64,000 nt of DNA from the NCBI RefSeq assembly GCF_002101775.1, contig NZ_LQPI01000044.1:1-64000 (forward strand). Direction: 5' to 3'. This DNA comes from Mycolicibacter nonchromogenicus (GTDB lineage Bacteria > Actinomycetota > Actinomycetes > Mycobacteriales > Mycobacteriaceae). Below the pieces are notes generated by a model. It had not been told where the DNA came from, did no database searches, and saw only the letters and a list, made by a program, of their open reading frames with translations. Below are positions 1 through 9,883 of this stretch, in pieces; the stretch's first letter is position 1; the number at the start of each line of letters is the position of its first letter. The position numbers were made by a program, and so were the translations under genes.

Positions 1-77
1 ACAAACGCGACAACGAAATCACCCCGGTCAACCTGCGCCCCCACCCCTACGAATTCGCGCTCTACTACGACTGCTGA
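1..77 (+). CDS. 3' end of a gene cut by the window edge, function unknown
   Basis: An open frame runs from the left edge (first full codon at base 3) to a TGA at 75-77 and gives about 24 C-terminal residues ending in EFALYYDC. It is followed within 7 bases by a strong hairpin, which supports this being the true end of a plus-strand gene. The tail is too short to assign to a family and I do not recognise it. Confidence 0.6.
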   Translation, partial: KRDNEITPVNLRPHPYEFALYYDC

Positions 78-83
78 CCGGTT

Positions 84-119
84 GAGCCCAGCCCGCACTG
101 CACGTCGCGGGCTGGGCTC
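84..119 (+). terminator. Hairpin terminator after the partial first gene
   Basis: A perfect 13-bp inverted repeat (GAGCCCAGCCCGC and its complement) encloses a 10-base loop, directly after the stop codon at 77. No U-tract follows, as is common for mycobacterial terminators. It separates the truncated gene from the MinD-like ATPase gene. Confidence 0.75.
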
Positions 120-202
120 ACTGGTGCGGGGCACCTCCGCGATTAAGCTGCGGTGGTATTGGGCCGCCTGGCCATGCCGCTGCCGTATGTCTCGAGGAGC
201 CG

Positions 203-1246
203 ATGAACGCAGACGACGACTTTCTGCGGCAGCGGATGCCGCCGCAGCAGCCGCCGGGGCGCTGGACGCCGCCTCCGCAGCAGCCACCGCCGCTGCAGAT
301 GCAATTCCCGCCGCCGGTCCGGATGTCGCGGCCCCAACCTTCCCGGGGCTGGCGGAAAGTGGTCCTTTCCGCGACGCTGGGACTGGTCAATCTGGGCCCA
401 TCGCCCGCCGAGCGGGAAGAAATGGCGTACCACGCTGCCATCCGGTCACTGCCGAATGGCAGCTACAAGGTGGGTGTGCTCGGTAAGGGCGGTGTCGGCA
501 AGACGACGGTGGCGGCCAGCGTGGGGTCGGTGTTCGCCGCACTTCGCCGGGCCGACCACGTGGTGGCGCTCGACGCCGACACCGCGTTCGGCCGGCTCGG
601 CAGCCGGATCGACCCGCATGCCACCAGCTCCTACTGGGATCTGGCCGCCGATCAGAGTGTGCAGTCGTTCTCCGACATCCGCAGCCGGGTGGGCGCCAAC
701 GCGGCCGGACTGTACGTGCTGGTCGGCGAGCCGGCAGCTGGGCGCCGGCGGACCCTGGACGCGGCGTTGTACCGGGAGGCCGCGTTGCGCCTGGACCGGC
801 ACTTCACCATCTCGATCATCGACTGCGGTTCGACGATGGACTCGCCGGTGACCCAGGAGGCCCTGCGTGACCTCGACGCTCTGATCGTGGTCTCTTCGCC
901 GTGGGCAGACGGCGCCGGTGCGGCCGCTAAGACCATGGAGTGGCTGGCCGACCGCGGCCAGGGCGGGCTGCTGCAGCGCACCGTCGTGGTGCTCAACGAC
1001 TCCGACGGCCATTCCGACCGGCGCACCCGCTCGGCACTGACGGCGCAGTTCCTGCAGCACGGGCAGGCAGTGGTCGAGGTGCCGTTCGACCCGCACCTGC
1101 GTCCGGGTGGGGTGATCGACGTGATGCACGAGATGGCGCCGGCGACCCGCCGACGTTTTCTGCAGATCGCCGCGATCGTGGCGCATTACTTCGCGTCACG
1201 GCCCCGGGGCCGCGACGCGAGGCCGGGCACTGCTCACAGCACGTAG
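203..1246 (+). CDS. MinD/ParA-family ATPase with proline-rich N-terminus (EspI-like)
   Basis: The 347-residue protein begins with a Pro/Gln-rich segment (residues about 13-48), then a P-loop ATPase domain with the deviant Walker A motif KGGVGKT at residues 95-101 and a LDADTAFGRLG switch region near 125. This layout, disordered Pro-rich head plus MinD-like ATPase, is that of EspI (Rv3876) and its relatives encoded in ESX type VII secretion loci. The start ATG has GAGGAG at 193-198. No ESX structural gene lies downstream; the gene converges on htdZ and their 3' ends overlap by 13 bases. It may regulate or position a membrane complex, but that is inference. Family membership is firm, the role is not. 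Confidence 0.8.
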   Translation: MNADDDFLRQRMPPQQPPGRWTPPPQQPPPLQMQFPPPVRMSRPQPSRGWRKVVLSATLGLVNLGPSPAEREEMAYHAAIRSLPNGSYKVGVLGKGGVGKTTVAASVGSVFAALRRADHVVALDADTAFGRLGSRIDPHATSSYWDLAADQSVQSFSDIRSRVGANAAGLYVLVGEPAAGRRRTLDAALYREAALRLDRHFTISIIDCGSTMDSPVTQEALRDLDALIVVSSPWADGAGAAAKTMEWLADRGQGGLLQRTVVVLNDSDGHSDRRTRSALTAQFLQHGQAVVEVPFDPHLRPGGVIDVMHEMAPATRRRFLQIAAIVAHYFASRPRGRDARPGTAHST

Positions 1247-1689
1247 CGCACGACGCTCTCAGCGACGCAGGCCGGCTTGGCCTGGCCGTCGATGGACACC
1301 GTGGTCGAGTAGGTCACCTGGTGGGCGCCGCCGCCCACATCGGCGACCTCCACCACGGAGGTCTCCGCACGGATCTTGGAGCCGACCGGTACCGGCGCCG
1401 GAAAGCGCACCTTGTTCAGCCCGTAGTTGATCGCCAACTTGACCCCGTCGAGGCGGCTGATCTGCGCCATCAGCTGCGGCAGCATGGCCAGGGTCATATA
1501 TCCGTGGGCGATCGTGGTGCCGAACGGCCCGGTGGCCGCACGCTCGGGGTCGACGTGAATCCACTGATGGTCACCGGTCGCGTCGGCGAACAGGTTGACG
1601 GCGTCCTGGGTGATGGTCACCCAGTCGCTGTGTCCGATCACCTCACCCTGGCATGCGGCAAGTTCATCGATTGATCCGAAGGTACGCAC
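1234..1689 (-). CDS. htdZ: MaoC-family (R)-specific enoyl-/3-hydroxyacyl-thioester dehydratase HtdZ
   Basis: The 151-residue single-hotdog protein is nearly colinear with M. tuberculosis Rv0130 (HtdZ, also 151 aa) and keeps the hydratase-2 motif FADATGDHQWIHVDPERA with the catalytic Asp/His pair (residues about 30-50), then FGTTIAHGYMTL. Such enzymes hydrate or dehydrate (3R)-hydroxyacyl thioesters in fatty-acid metabolism. The GTG start at 1689 is preceded by AAAGGAG. It lies 18 bases downstream of the CoA-transferase gene on the same strand and is probably cotranscribed with it. In M. tuberculosis htdZ sits directly beside fbpC; here the CoA-transferase is inserted between them. Confidence 0.93.
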   Translation of the reverse strand: MRTFGSIDELAACQGEVIGHSDWVTITQDAVNLFADATGDHQWIHVDPERAATGPFGTTIAHGYMTLAMLPQLMAQISRLDGVKLAINYGLNKVRFPAPVPVGSKIRAETSVVEVADVGGGAHQVTYSTTVSIDGQAKPACVAESVVRYVL

Positions 1690-1707
1690 GTGGGTGAAGC
1701 TCCTTTG

Positions 1708-2931
1708 CTAATCCGTTGCCACCGCGCCGCTTTGGCGCAGCTGGTTGATCTCTTCGGTGGTCATGCCCAGCCGAGCGGCCAGCACCTGCTCGGTGTCGGC
1801 GCCCAACGCCGGTGCCGCGACCGCAGGCGGGTGTGCGCCGTCGATCGACGCCGGCAGCCCGGCAGCCAAGTACTCCCCCACCCGGGGCTGATGCAGCGGC
1901 GTGAACATCGGGTTGTCGTGCACGCGCTCGCCGGCGGCCACCTCGGCAAAACTGCGGTACCGGTCCCACAGCAGCGACGTCCCCGCCAAGGCGGTTTCGA
2001 TCTCTGCCGCCGACCGCTCGGCGAACCAGCCGCTGAACAGTCCGGTCAGAAGGTCGCGGTGACGATAGCGCTCTCCTTCGTCACCGAAATCGATGCCGCG
2101 CGCCTGCGACAGGGCCGCAAGGACTTTCGTGGAGCCGGTCAGCTCGGCCAGGTCACGGAAGTGCCGGTCGGTCAGCGTGACGACCATGAACGCCGCGCCG
2201 TCGCCGCTGGCGAAGCTCTGTCCGTACTGTCCGTAGATCGCATTGCCGATGCGTTCTCGCCGATCGCCGTTCACCATGGCCTCGGTGAGGAAACCCAGGG
2301 CACTGGCGGTGCCCAGCGCCACATCCTCCAGCGCCAGTCGGATCTGGGCGCCCGCACCGGTCTGGTCGCGGCGGCGCAGCGCGGCGGAGACCGCCAGCGC
2401 GGCGTGCAGTCCACAGGCGATATCCCAGGCCGGCAGCACGTGATTGATCGGGGCGGCGTAATCGCTGGGCCCGGTTATCAGCGGAAAGCCGACACCGGCG
2501 TTGACCGTGTAATCCACGGCGGTGGAGCCGTCGGCACGTCCGAGCACCTCGAGATGGATCAGATCGGGACGCCGCCCTGCCAGCGCTTCATAGGAAAGCC
2601 ACTGCCGGCCAGCCATATTCGTCAGCAACACGCCGCTCTCGGCAATCAGTTCCTGCACCACGCGCTGACCCTCGGGCGCGCGCAGGTCAGCGACCACCGA
2701 GCGCTTGCCCTTGTTGAGGCCGGTCCAGTAGATCGAGGTGCCGTCATCGGTGACGGGCCAGCGCCGGTAGTCCGCCGCTCCGCCGATCGGGTCGACACGC
2801 ACTACGTCGCAGCCCAGTTGCGCCAGGGTCATTCCGGCCAGCGGGACGGCGACGAAGCTGGCGATCTCGATGACGCGTACCCCGGCCAACGGGGCCCCAG
2901 CGGTCCCCAAGACCGGAGCGCTCGCCTGCAT
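1708..2931 (-). CDS. Class III CoA-transferase (CaiB/BaiF family)
   Basis: The 407-residue protein has the CaiB/BaiF fold signature: an N-terminal GVRVIEIASFVAVPLAGMTLAQLG segment near residue 17 and a VDYTVNAGVGF region near residue 165 that holds the predicted catalytic Asp. Family members move CoA between carboxylic acids or act as alpha-methylacyl-CoA racemases. It precedes htdZ by 18 bases, so the pair is likely an operon acting on an acyl-CoA and its hydroxyacyl form. The substrate cannot be read from sequence. The gene is divergent from fbpC across about 200 bases. Confidence 0.85.
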   Translation of the reverse strand: MQASAPVLGTAGAPLAGVRVIEIASFVAVPLAGMTLAQLGCDVVRVDPIGGAADYRRWPVTDDGTSIYWTGLNKGKRSVVADLRAPEGQRVVQELIAESGVLLTNMAGRQWLSYEALAGRRPDLIHLEVLGRADGSTAVDYTVNAGVGFPLITGPSDYAAPINHVLPAWDIACGLHAALAVSAALRRRDQTGAGAQIRLALEDVALGTASALGFLTEAMVNGDRRERIGNAIYGQYGQSFASGDGAAFMVVTLTDRHFRDLAELTGSTKVLAALSQARGIDFGDEGERYRHRDLLTGLFSGWFAERSAAEIETALAGTSLLWDRYRSFAEVAAGERVHDNPMFTPLHQPRVGEYLAAGLPASIDGAHPPAVAAPALGADTEQVLAARLGMTTEEINQLRQSGAVATD

Positions 2932-3039
2932 GACCTGCCCTTCGTCGATGACTGCCTCGACTATATGCCTACCAAAACGCCCGGCCCGGCCGGCGGTGAG
3001 TCCGTGCCGAATCTCAATCGTTGCCGAACCGCGATATGA

Positions 3040-4125
<1,086 letters not shown>

Positions 4126-4136
4126 TAAGGCCCCCC

Positions 4137-4180
4137 AACACGTCGGCGGCAGTGCAGTCCAGCACTGCCGCCGACGTGTT
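4137..4180. terminator. Long hairpin terminator between fbpC and the DUF1275 gene
   Basis: A perfect 19-bp inverted repeat (starting AACACGTCGGCGG, ending CGTGTT) with a 6-base loop lies 11 bases after the fbpC stop and is followed by TTTATG. The DUF1275 gene ends at 4215 on the other strand, so it can serve both convergent genes. Confidence 0.85.
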
Positions 4181-4214
4181 TATGGGATGGAAAACCATTC
4201 GGCCGTAACGCGGG

Positions 4215-4892
4215 TCAGCGCCACAACCCGCGACGGTCGACATAGCGATGGCTGTACCAGGTGGCCAACAGGCAGATGACCGTTGCGGTGGCCAGCATCC
4301 AGGTACCGCCCACGAAGATGCCGATGACGCCACCCACCGCTGCGCCCAAGATGTACCCGCTGAGCAGCATGAAATTTCCGAGCCAATCGTGAATCGTCCC
4401 GCCGCTGATGTGGCGCTCGATGCCCTGCCCCAGCTTCACCACCGTGCCGGTCACATAGCTCAGGGGAATCGAGACCTCACCATTGCGGACGAACGTGGTG
4501 TTCAGTGCGCCGACCCCGAACGCGACCAGCAGGATCGGCAGCAGCGGCACCGGCAGCGCGGGCCCGCCCTCGATCCAGTCGGTGACGGTTGCGGCCAACA
4601 GCGACGCGGCGGTCAACCGCAACGCCCCGTGCGGCCGGCTGCGCCACACGTGGCGGTGGCACAGCGAGGCGATCACCACACCGGAGATGAACGACACCAG
4701 CAACGCCGCGGCGGAAATCGACATCCACTGGCTTTCGGTGAACAGGCCCAGTACCGCGCGCCCGGCGTTGCCGGTCATAAAGGTGACGAAGTAACCCTCG
4801 GAATGGGTGAAAGCCGTGGCGGCCAGCACCCCGGCCAGCCCAGCGAGAACCCACGACAGTCGTATCTCACTGCCGTAGCGGTTAGCCAGCAC
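4215..4892 (-). CDS. DUF1275 (YoaK-like) integral membrane protein
   Basis: The 225-residue protein has about six hydrophobic helices and the DUF1275 hallmarks FVTFMTGNAGRAVLGL near residue 37 and ALNTTFVRNGEVSIPLSYVTGTVVKLGQ near residue 128. The family is widespread and has no settled function; a transporter role is often suggested. The GTG start at 4892 lies 15 bases after the stop of the upstream pepA-like gene on the same strand, suggesting cotranscription. The two genes are not known to act together. Confidence 0.85.
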   Translation of the reverse strand: MLANRYGSEIRLSWVLAGLAGVLAATAFTHSEGYFVTFMTGNAGRAVLGLFTESQWMSISAAALLVSFISGVVIASLCHRHVWRSRPHGALRLTAASLLAATVTDWIEGGPALPVPLLPILLVAFGVGALNTTFVRNGEVSIPLSYVTGTVVKLGQGIERHISGGTIHDWLGNFMLLSGYILGAAVGGVIGIFVGGTWMLATATVICLLATWYSHRYVDRRGLWR

Positions 4893-4907
4893 TCGCGCCT
4901 ATGTGTG

Positions 4908-5954
4908 TCAGCCGACCGGACCCGGAACGAGGGTCACGGTCGCGGTCTGCTCGCCGCCACCCGGGTTGCGCCACGTCAGGGTGACCTCGTCGCCCGGGTG
5001 GTGCTGGTCGAGTTCACCGGTCAGGTCGGTGGCCGAATTCACCGGCAGGCCGTTGACCGAAGTGATGATGTCGTCCCGGGCGATACCGGTGGCGGCGGCC
5101 GGGGTGCCGTCGAGCACCTGTGCGACCCGCGCGGTGCCGTTGCTGTCGACGACACCGACACCCAGGAATGCCGTCTCACCGATGTGCACGGTGGGCGACG
5201 GGATGCCGGACCGGATCTGGTCGGCAATGGCCATCGCCCGGTTGATCGGGATCGCATAGCCCTCGCCGCCGGGCTGGGCGAACTTGTAGCTGTCGGAAGC
5301 GGCGGTGTTCATCCCGATCACCTGTCCGGCGGCGTTCACCATCGGACCGCCGGAGTCGCCGGGACGGATCGCGGTGTCGGCCTTGATCATGTTGGTCAGG
5401 GTCTCGGTGCTGCCAGTCAGCTCGTCGGCTGCTGACACGGTCTGGTTCAGTCCGATGACGCGCCCGGGCGCCACACTGGGCATTCCGCCGTGGCCGCCGG
5501 CGTTGCCCATCGCGACCACCGGATCACCGATTGCCACCTGAGAGGAGTCGCCGATGATGGCCGCCGGCAACCCCTGGGCGCCGCGCAACTGCAGCACCGC
5601 GACGTCGTGGCTGCGGTCGAACCCGAGCACGTCGACCGCGTAACTCTGGCCGTTGGCGACCGAGACCGCGGTGAGCCCGGTGGCGCCGGCGACGACGTGG
5701 TTGTTGGTCAGCACCACGCCGCTGGGGTCCAGCACGATGCCGGTCCCGGCGCCGACCGCACTCTGGTAGTCCATCTGGGCGTCGATGTTGACCACCGCCG
5801 GGCTGACCTGGGCGACCACGGCCGCATGGTCGAGCGGAATGAGGGGCAGAGTGGGCGATGCCTGAGCCGGGGCCGCCACCAATCCCGCAGTGGCGATCGC
5901 CGCGGTCATCACGCTGAGCAGCCGCCTCTGGCCGGGGCGATGCGCTCTGCTCAT
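4908..5954 (-). CDS. pepA: Secreted trypsin-like serine protease with PDZ domain (PepA, Rv0125-like)
   Basis: The 348-residue protein has a signal peptide ending near APAQA (residue 32), a chymotrypsin-fold protease domain with triad His86 (LTNNHVV), Asp117 (RSHDVAVL) and Ser201 (RPGDSGGP), and a C-terminal PDZ domain from about residue 255. Length and arrangement match M. tuberculosis PepA/Mtb32A (355 aa), and the gene sits in the same chromosomal neighbourhood. The ATG at 5954 was chosen because AGGAGGT stands just upstream and the signal sequence begins there. It is probably exported by Sec. Physiological substrates are not known. Confidence 0.93.
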   Translation of the reverse strand: MSRAHRPGQRRLLSVMTAAIATAGLVAAPAQASPTLPLIPLDHAAVVAQVSPAVVNIDAQMDYQSAVGAGTGIVLDPSGVVLTNNHVVAGATGLTAVSVANGQSYAVDVLGFDRSHDVAVLQLRGAQGLPAAIIGDSSQVAIGDPVVAMGNAGGHGGMPSVAPGRVIGLNQTVSAADELTGSTETLTNMIKADTAIRPGDSGGPMVNAAGQVIGMNTAASDSYKFAQPGGEGYAIPINRAMAIADQIRSGIPSPTVHIGETAFLGVGVVDSNGTARVAQVLDGTPAAATGIARDDIITSVNGLPVNSATDLTGELDQHHPGDEVTLTWRNPGGGEQTATVTLVPGPVG

Positions 5955-6170
5955 ACGTCCTACCTCCTGCAGTCGGGCGCGGCCAGCCGCCTGGACCCGG
6001 CGCACCCCGGGACGTCCCGACGCTGAACTCGCGAAACAAGAATCCCCAGCTTACCGGAACCGCGAATTCGGCTAGCAAACGCTGTACGCACCGCAGCGCA
6101 GACGCCGCCGGGCGCAACTCTTGTGCTCAGCGCCCGTGGAGGGAAGGCTGAATTCGGCGAGGAGGCTGCC

Positions 6171-8276
6171 ATGGCAGACAAGACCGGAACTTCACGGGGC
6201 GGCACGGCCGCCACCGCGGCCACCCCGGCCGCCATTCGCAATGTCGCTCTGGTCGGTCCACCCGGCTCGGGAAAAACCACCCTGGTCGAGGCGATGCTGG
6301 TGACCGCCGGGGTCTTGCCCCGGGCAGGGTGCGTCGCCGACGGCAGCACGGTCTGCGACTACGACGAGGCGGAACTCCGCCAGCAACGTTCGGTCGGCGT
6401 CGCGTGCGCCTCGCTGGCGTACGACGGTGTCAAGGTCAACCTGATCGACACCCCCGGCTACGCCGACTTCGTCGGCGAACTGCGTGCCGGGCTGCGGGCC
6501 GCCGACAGCGCCCTGTTCGTTATCGCGGCCAACGAGGACGTCGACGACGCGACTGCCGCACTGTGGCAGGAGTGCAGTCGAGTCGCCATGCCGCGCGCCG
6601 TCGTGATCACCAAGCTGGATCACGCGCGGGCCGATTTTCCGGCCCGGCTCGCCGCCGCCCAGGAGGCTTTCGGCGACACTGTGCTGCCGCTGTATCTCTT
6701 CGCGCCGCCCGAGGCCTCCGGACTGATCGACCTTTTGGCGGCCGAATCCTTCGAACTGCCCGGCGCCGAGTCACAGCGCAGCGCGCTGATCGAGGCGATC
6801 ATCGAGGAATCCGAGGACGAGTCGCTGCTGGACCGCTACCTGGGCGGCGAGCAGATCGATCCGGCGGTGCTCACCGCTGATCTGGAGCGGGCCGTGGCGC
6901 GCGGTAGTTTCTTCCCGGTCATTCCGGCTTGCAGCGTCACCGGCACCGGCATTGCCGAGTTGCTCAAGGTCATCTCGACCGGTTTTCCCGCTCCGCCGGA
7001 ACATCTGCTGCCGGAGGTGTTCCGCCCGGACGGTGTGGCGCGCACCGGGCTCAGCTGCGACCCGGACGGGCCGCTGCTGGCCGAAGTCGTCCGAACCACG
7101 TCGGACCCCTACCTCGGCCGGGTCAACCTGGTGCGGGTGTTCTCCGGAACCATCAAATCCGACAGCGCAATTCACGTCAGCGGTCACTGCACGGGATTCT
7201 TCGGCGACGGCACCGGACGCTGCGACCACGATGAGGACGACCGGATCGGGACCCTGGCGTTTCCGTTCGGCAGGCAACAGCGCCCGGCCACCGTCGTGAT
7301 GGCCGGGGACATCTGCACGGTCGGCCGCCTCAGCCACGCCGAGACCGGAGACACCCTGTCCGGCAAGGACGAACCCCTGGTCTGCAAACCGTGGTCGATG
7401 CCGGATCCGCTGCTGCCCGTGGCGGTCATTCCGCACGCCAAGACCGACGAGGACAAGCTCGCGGTGGGGCTGGCCCGGCTGGCCGCCGAGGATCCCAGCC
7501 TGCGCATCGAGCGGAATCCGGAAACCCACCAGACCGTGCTGTGGTGCATGGGCGAAGCACACTCCGGCATCGTGCTGGACGCACTGGCACACCGCTATGC
7601 GGTGTCGGTGGACACCGTCGGGCTGCGGGTGGCACTGCGAGAGACGTTCGCCACCAAGGCCAAAGGCCACGGTCGTCATGTCAAGCAGTCCGGCGGCCAC
7701 GGCCAGTACGCGGTCTGCGACATCGAGGTGGAGCCGGCCGGTCAGGGTGCGGGCTTCGAGTTCATCGACCGCGTGGTCGGCGGGGCCGTGCCACGCCAGT
7801 TCATCCCCAGCGTGGAGAAGGGGGTTCGCGCCCAGATGGAGCGCGGGCTGACCGGCGACGCCGGCGGCTATCCGGTGGTCGACATCCGGGTCACCCTGAT
7901 CGACGGCAAGGCGCACAGCGTCGACTCCTCGGACTTCGCCTTCCAGATGGCCGGCGCCGCCGCGCTCCGTGATGCCGCGACCAACGGGACCGTGCGACTG
8001 CTCGAGCCGATCGACGAGGTCACCGTGCTGATACCCGACGAACTGGTCGGTGCGGTGATGGGCGATCTGTCCGCCCGCCGCGCCCGGGTGCTGGGCACCG
8101 AGCAGGCCGGCGCCGGCCACACCTGCGTCAAAGCCGAAGTACCGCAGACCGAGCTCATCCGCTACGCCGTCGACCTGCGATCGTTGACGCACGGCGCCGG
8201 TTCGTTCACCCGCGGCTTCGCCCGCTACGAACCGCTGCCGGAGTCGGCGGCCGTACACGCCGCCGGCATCGCCTGA
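6171..8276 (+). CDS. fusA2: Elongation factor G-like GTPase FusA2
   Basis: The 701-residue protein has the EF-G domain order: G domain with P-loop GPPGSGKTT (residues 29-37) and DTPGYADF, a beta-barrel domain II, then domains III-V with the HGRHVKQSGGHGQYAV segment. The usual NKxD base-recognition motif reads TKLD, seen in this divergent EF-G-like branch. It matches Rv0120c (714 aa) in place and size. Its role, an EF-G paralogue rather than the main translocase, is known only from family data. ATG 6171 has GAGGAGG upstream at 6159. Two membrane or envelope genes follow closely. Confidence 0.92.
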   Translation: MADKTGTSRGGTAATAATPAAIRNVALVGPPGSGKTTLVEAMLVTAGVLPRAGCVADGSTVCDYDEAELRQQRSVGVACASLAYDGVKVNLIDTPGYADFVGELRAGLRAADSALFVIAANEDVDDATAALWQECSRVAMPRAVVITKLDHARADFPARLAAAQEAFGDTVLPLYLFAPPEASGLIDLLAAESFELPGAESQRSALIEAIIEESEDESLLDRYLGGEQIDPAVLTADLERAVARGSFFPVIPACSVTGTGIAELLKVISTGFPAPPEHLLPEVFRPDGVARTGLSCDPDGPLLAEVVRTTSDPYLGRVNLVRVFSGTIKSDSAIHVSGHCTGFFGDGTGRCDHDEDDRIGTLAFPFGRQQRPATVVMAGDICTVGRLSHAETGDTLSGKDEPLVCKPWSMPDPLLPVAVIPHAKTDEDKLAVGLARLAAEDPSLRIERNPETHQTVLWCMGEAHSGIVLDALAHRYAVSVDTVGLRVALRETFATKAKGHGRHVKQSGGHGQYAVCDIEVEPAGQGAGFEFIDRVVGGAVPRQFIPSVEKGVRAQMERGLTGDAGGYPVVDIRVTLIDGKAHSVDSSDFAFQMAGAAALRDAATNGTVRLLEPIDEVTVLIPDELVGAVMGDLSARRARVLGTEQAGAGHTCVKAEVPQTELIRYAVDLRSLTHGAGSFTRGFARYEPLPESAAVHAAGIA

Positions 8277-8305
8277 TCCCCACAGAGAACACCGAGAGGA
8301 CGCCA

Positions 8306-8788
8306 ATGTCGACAATCGCCGGGCTGCCTGCGCACGTGGTGTTGCTGCACGTGGTGGTCTCGCTGGTCCCCGTGACCGCGCTCCTGCTGGTGGTGTGCGC
8401 GCTGTGGCCGGCGGCCCGCCGGCGGTTGGTCTGGCTGCTGGTGGCGTTTTCCGCCGTCACGCTGCTGGTGACACCGCTCACGGTCACCGCCGGCGAGTGG
8501 CTGGCCGACACCGGCAAGTTCGCGCCCTCTCCCAAGCTGGACGCGCACATGGCCGCCGGCGAGTACGGCCTCTACATGGCACTGGGCCTGGCGGCCGCCG
8601 CGGTACTGCTGGCGGGGCTGCACGTGGCGCTCTCACGAGGCCGCAGAGTCAGCGCACTGCTGCGACTGGGGATCGTCACCGTGGTGATCGCACTGGCCGG
8701 TGGATCGATGTTCGCGATCCACACCATCGGGTCGACCGGGACCGAGGCGGCCTGGGGAGACCTGCTCACCGAGGCAGACGGCGACTAA
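8306..8788 (+). CDS. DUF2231-like four-helix membrane protein
   Basis: The 160-residue protein shows four hydrophobic segments (about residues 8-33, 40-60, 85-107, 118-138) and a conserved HVVLLHVVVSLVPV opening like DUF2231 proteins, some of which bind haem or sit with cytochromes. The ATG follows GAGAGGACGCC. It starts 29 bases after fusA2 and ends 39 bases before the L,D-transpeptidase gene on the same strand, so the three may share a transcript. No specific function can be assigned. Confidence 0.75.
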   Translation: MSTIAGLPAHVVLLHVVVSLVPVTALLLVVCALWPAARRRLVWLLVAFSAVTLLVTPLTVTAGEWLADTGKFAPSPKLDAHMAAGEYGLYMALGLAAAAVLLAGLHVALSRGRRVSALLRLGIVTVVIALAGGSMFAIHTIGSTGTEAAWGDLLTEADGD

Positions 8789-8827
8789 CCCTGCGCTGAT
8801 GGCGTAGCTGTTGGCACAATGGACGCC

Positions 8828-9592
8828 ATGCGCAACGTGAGGCGGGGAATTGTGGCGATCGCCGGGTCGATGGCCCTGGCTGTCGTGTCGGTGGGAGCGT
8901 CGGCCGGGATCAGTACCGCGGCCCAGACATCGCCGGCACGGGGGTTGGCCGTCGCGGCGATCGAGCCGGCCGCCGGCTCGGTCGTGGGGGTGGCTTACCC
9001 GGTGATCGTGACCTTCACCGCCCCGGTCGGGGACCGGGCGGCCGCCGAACGAGGAATCCACATCAACTCCACGGGCAACAATGCCGGCCACTTCGAGTGG
9101 ACGAGCAGCGATGTGGTGCAGTGGGTCCCGGACGGCTACTGGTCACCGCACAGCAAGATCGATGTCGACGCCCACGGCATGACAACAGGTTTCGAGACCG
9201 GCGACGCGGTGGTGGGGATCGCCGACATCTCCGATCACACCTTCACCGTCAGCGTCAACGGCGAGATCCAGCGGATCATGGCGGCTTCCATGGGTAAACC
9301 CAAGCGCCCCACGCCAGTCGGCTCTTTCACCGCGCTGTCGAAAGAACGCACCATCAAGTTCGACTCGCGCACCATCGGGATTCCGCTCAGCGACCCGGAG
9401 GGCTACCTGATCAATGGTGAGTATGCCGTTCGGGTCACCTGGAGCGGCGTCTACGTACACTCCGCACCCTGGTCGGTGGGCTCACAGGGTTACTCGAACG
9501 TCAGCCACGGCTGCATCAATCTGAGCCCCGAAGACGCCGCGTGGTACTTCAACTCGGTGCACCTGGGCGACCCAATCATCGTGCAGGCCTAA
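8828..9592 (+). CDS. ldtA: L,D-transpeptidase (LdtMt1/Rv0116c-like) forming 3-3 peptidoglycan cross-links
   Basis: The 254-residue protein has a signal segment (residues about 8-32), an Ig-like domain beginning AIEPAAGSVVGVAYPV, and a YkuD catalytic domain from about residue 135. The active site is His227-Gly-Cys229 in VSHGCINLS, with the conserved upstream His211 in YVHSAPWS. LdtMt1 of M. tuberculosis is 251 aa with the same layout and lies in the equivalent place. It joins diaminopimelate residues of neighbouring stems in the periplasmic wall and is inhibited by carbapenems. An alternative in-frame ATG lies 9 bases upstream at 8819. A terminator overlaps the stop. Confidence 0.93.
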   Translation: MRNVRRGIVAIAGSMALAVVSVGASAGISTAAQTSPARGLAVAAIEPAAGSVVGVAYPVIVTFTAPVGDRAAAERGIHINSTGNNAGHFEWTSSDVVQWVPDGYWSPHSKIDVDAHGMTTGFETGDAVVGIADISDHTFTVSVNGEIQRIMAASMGKPKRPTPVGSFTALSKERTIKFDSRTIGIPLSDPEGYLINGEYAVRVTWSGVYVHSAPWSVGSQGYSNVSHGCINLSPEDAAWYFNSVHLGDPIIVQA

Positions 9593-9638
9593 GGCGATCG
9601 TAAACGCGGCGACGGGCCGCCGCGCTTACGATCGCCTT
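9591..9638 (+). terminator. Hairpin terminator after ldtA
   Basis: A 21-bp inverted repeat with one mismatch (AAGGCGATCGTAA... and its complement ...TTACGATCGCCTT) and a 6-base loop begins within the ldtA stop codon. It could also end transcription of the small minus-strand ORF that stops at 9662. Confidence 0.85.
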
Positions 9639-9661
9639 GGCCTCGGACGGGACGCACCGCG

Positions 9662-9823
9662 TCAGCAGGCGCCGAGGACTGCCGTGGGCATGTTCGCCAC
9701 GTAGCGCTCAGCGCGCTGGTCGCCAGGCAGTTTGCAGCCGGCGGCCAGGCGGTTACGCAGCCGGTTCATGCCGGTGCGGTGATTCGTCGAGCCGTGCAGA
9801 GCACGGATGCTGATGAATGCCAT
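9662..9823 (-). CDS. Candidate small protein of 53 residues, function unknown
   Basis: The frame starts at ATG 9823 with GGCAGGAGA placed 5-6 bases before it, a strong ribosome site. The product opens MAFISIRALHGSTNHRTGMN, is basic, has no membrane segment and ends ...VLGAC. It is preceded on the same strand, after 60 bases, by another tiny ORF (9884-9970) with an even better ribosome site, and is closed by the hairpin at 9591-9638. I do not recognise a family. It may be a small conserved protein or a ribosomally made peptide precursor. Evidence is signal placement only. Confidence 0.5.
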   Translation of the reverse strand: MAFISIRALHGSTNHRTGMNRLRNRLAAGCKLPGDQRAERYVANMPTAVLGAC

Positions 9824-9883
9824 GATTTTTCTCCTGCCGGGAAACTCACCGGCCGACAACCATGGGTCGGCGGAACTGGTTCT

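Noticed and set aside
4483..5435. Plus-strand frames opposite the DUF1275 and pepA genes
   Set aside because: Antisense to conserved proteins; no ribosome site or domain.
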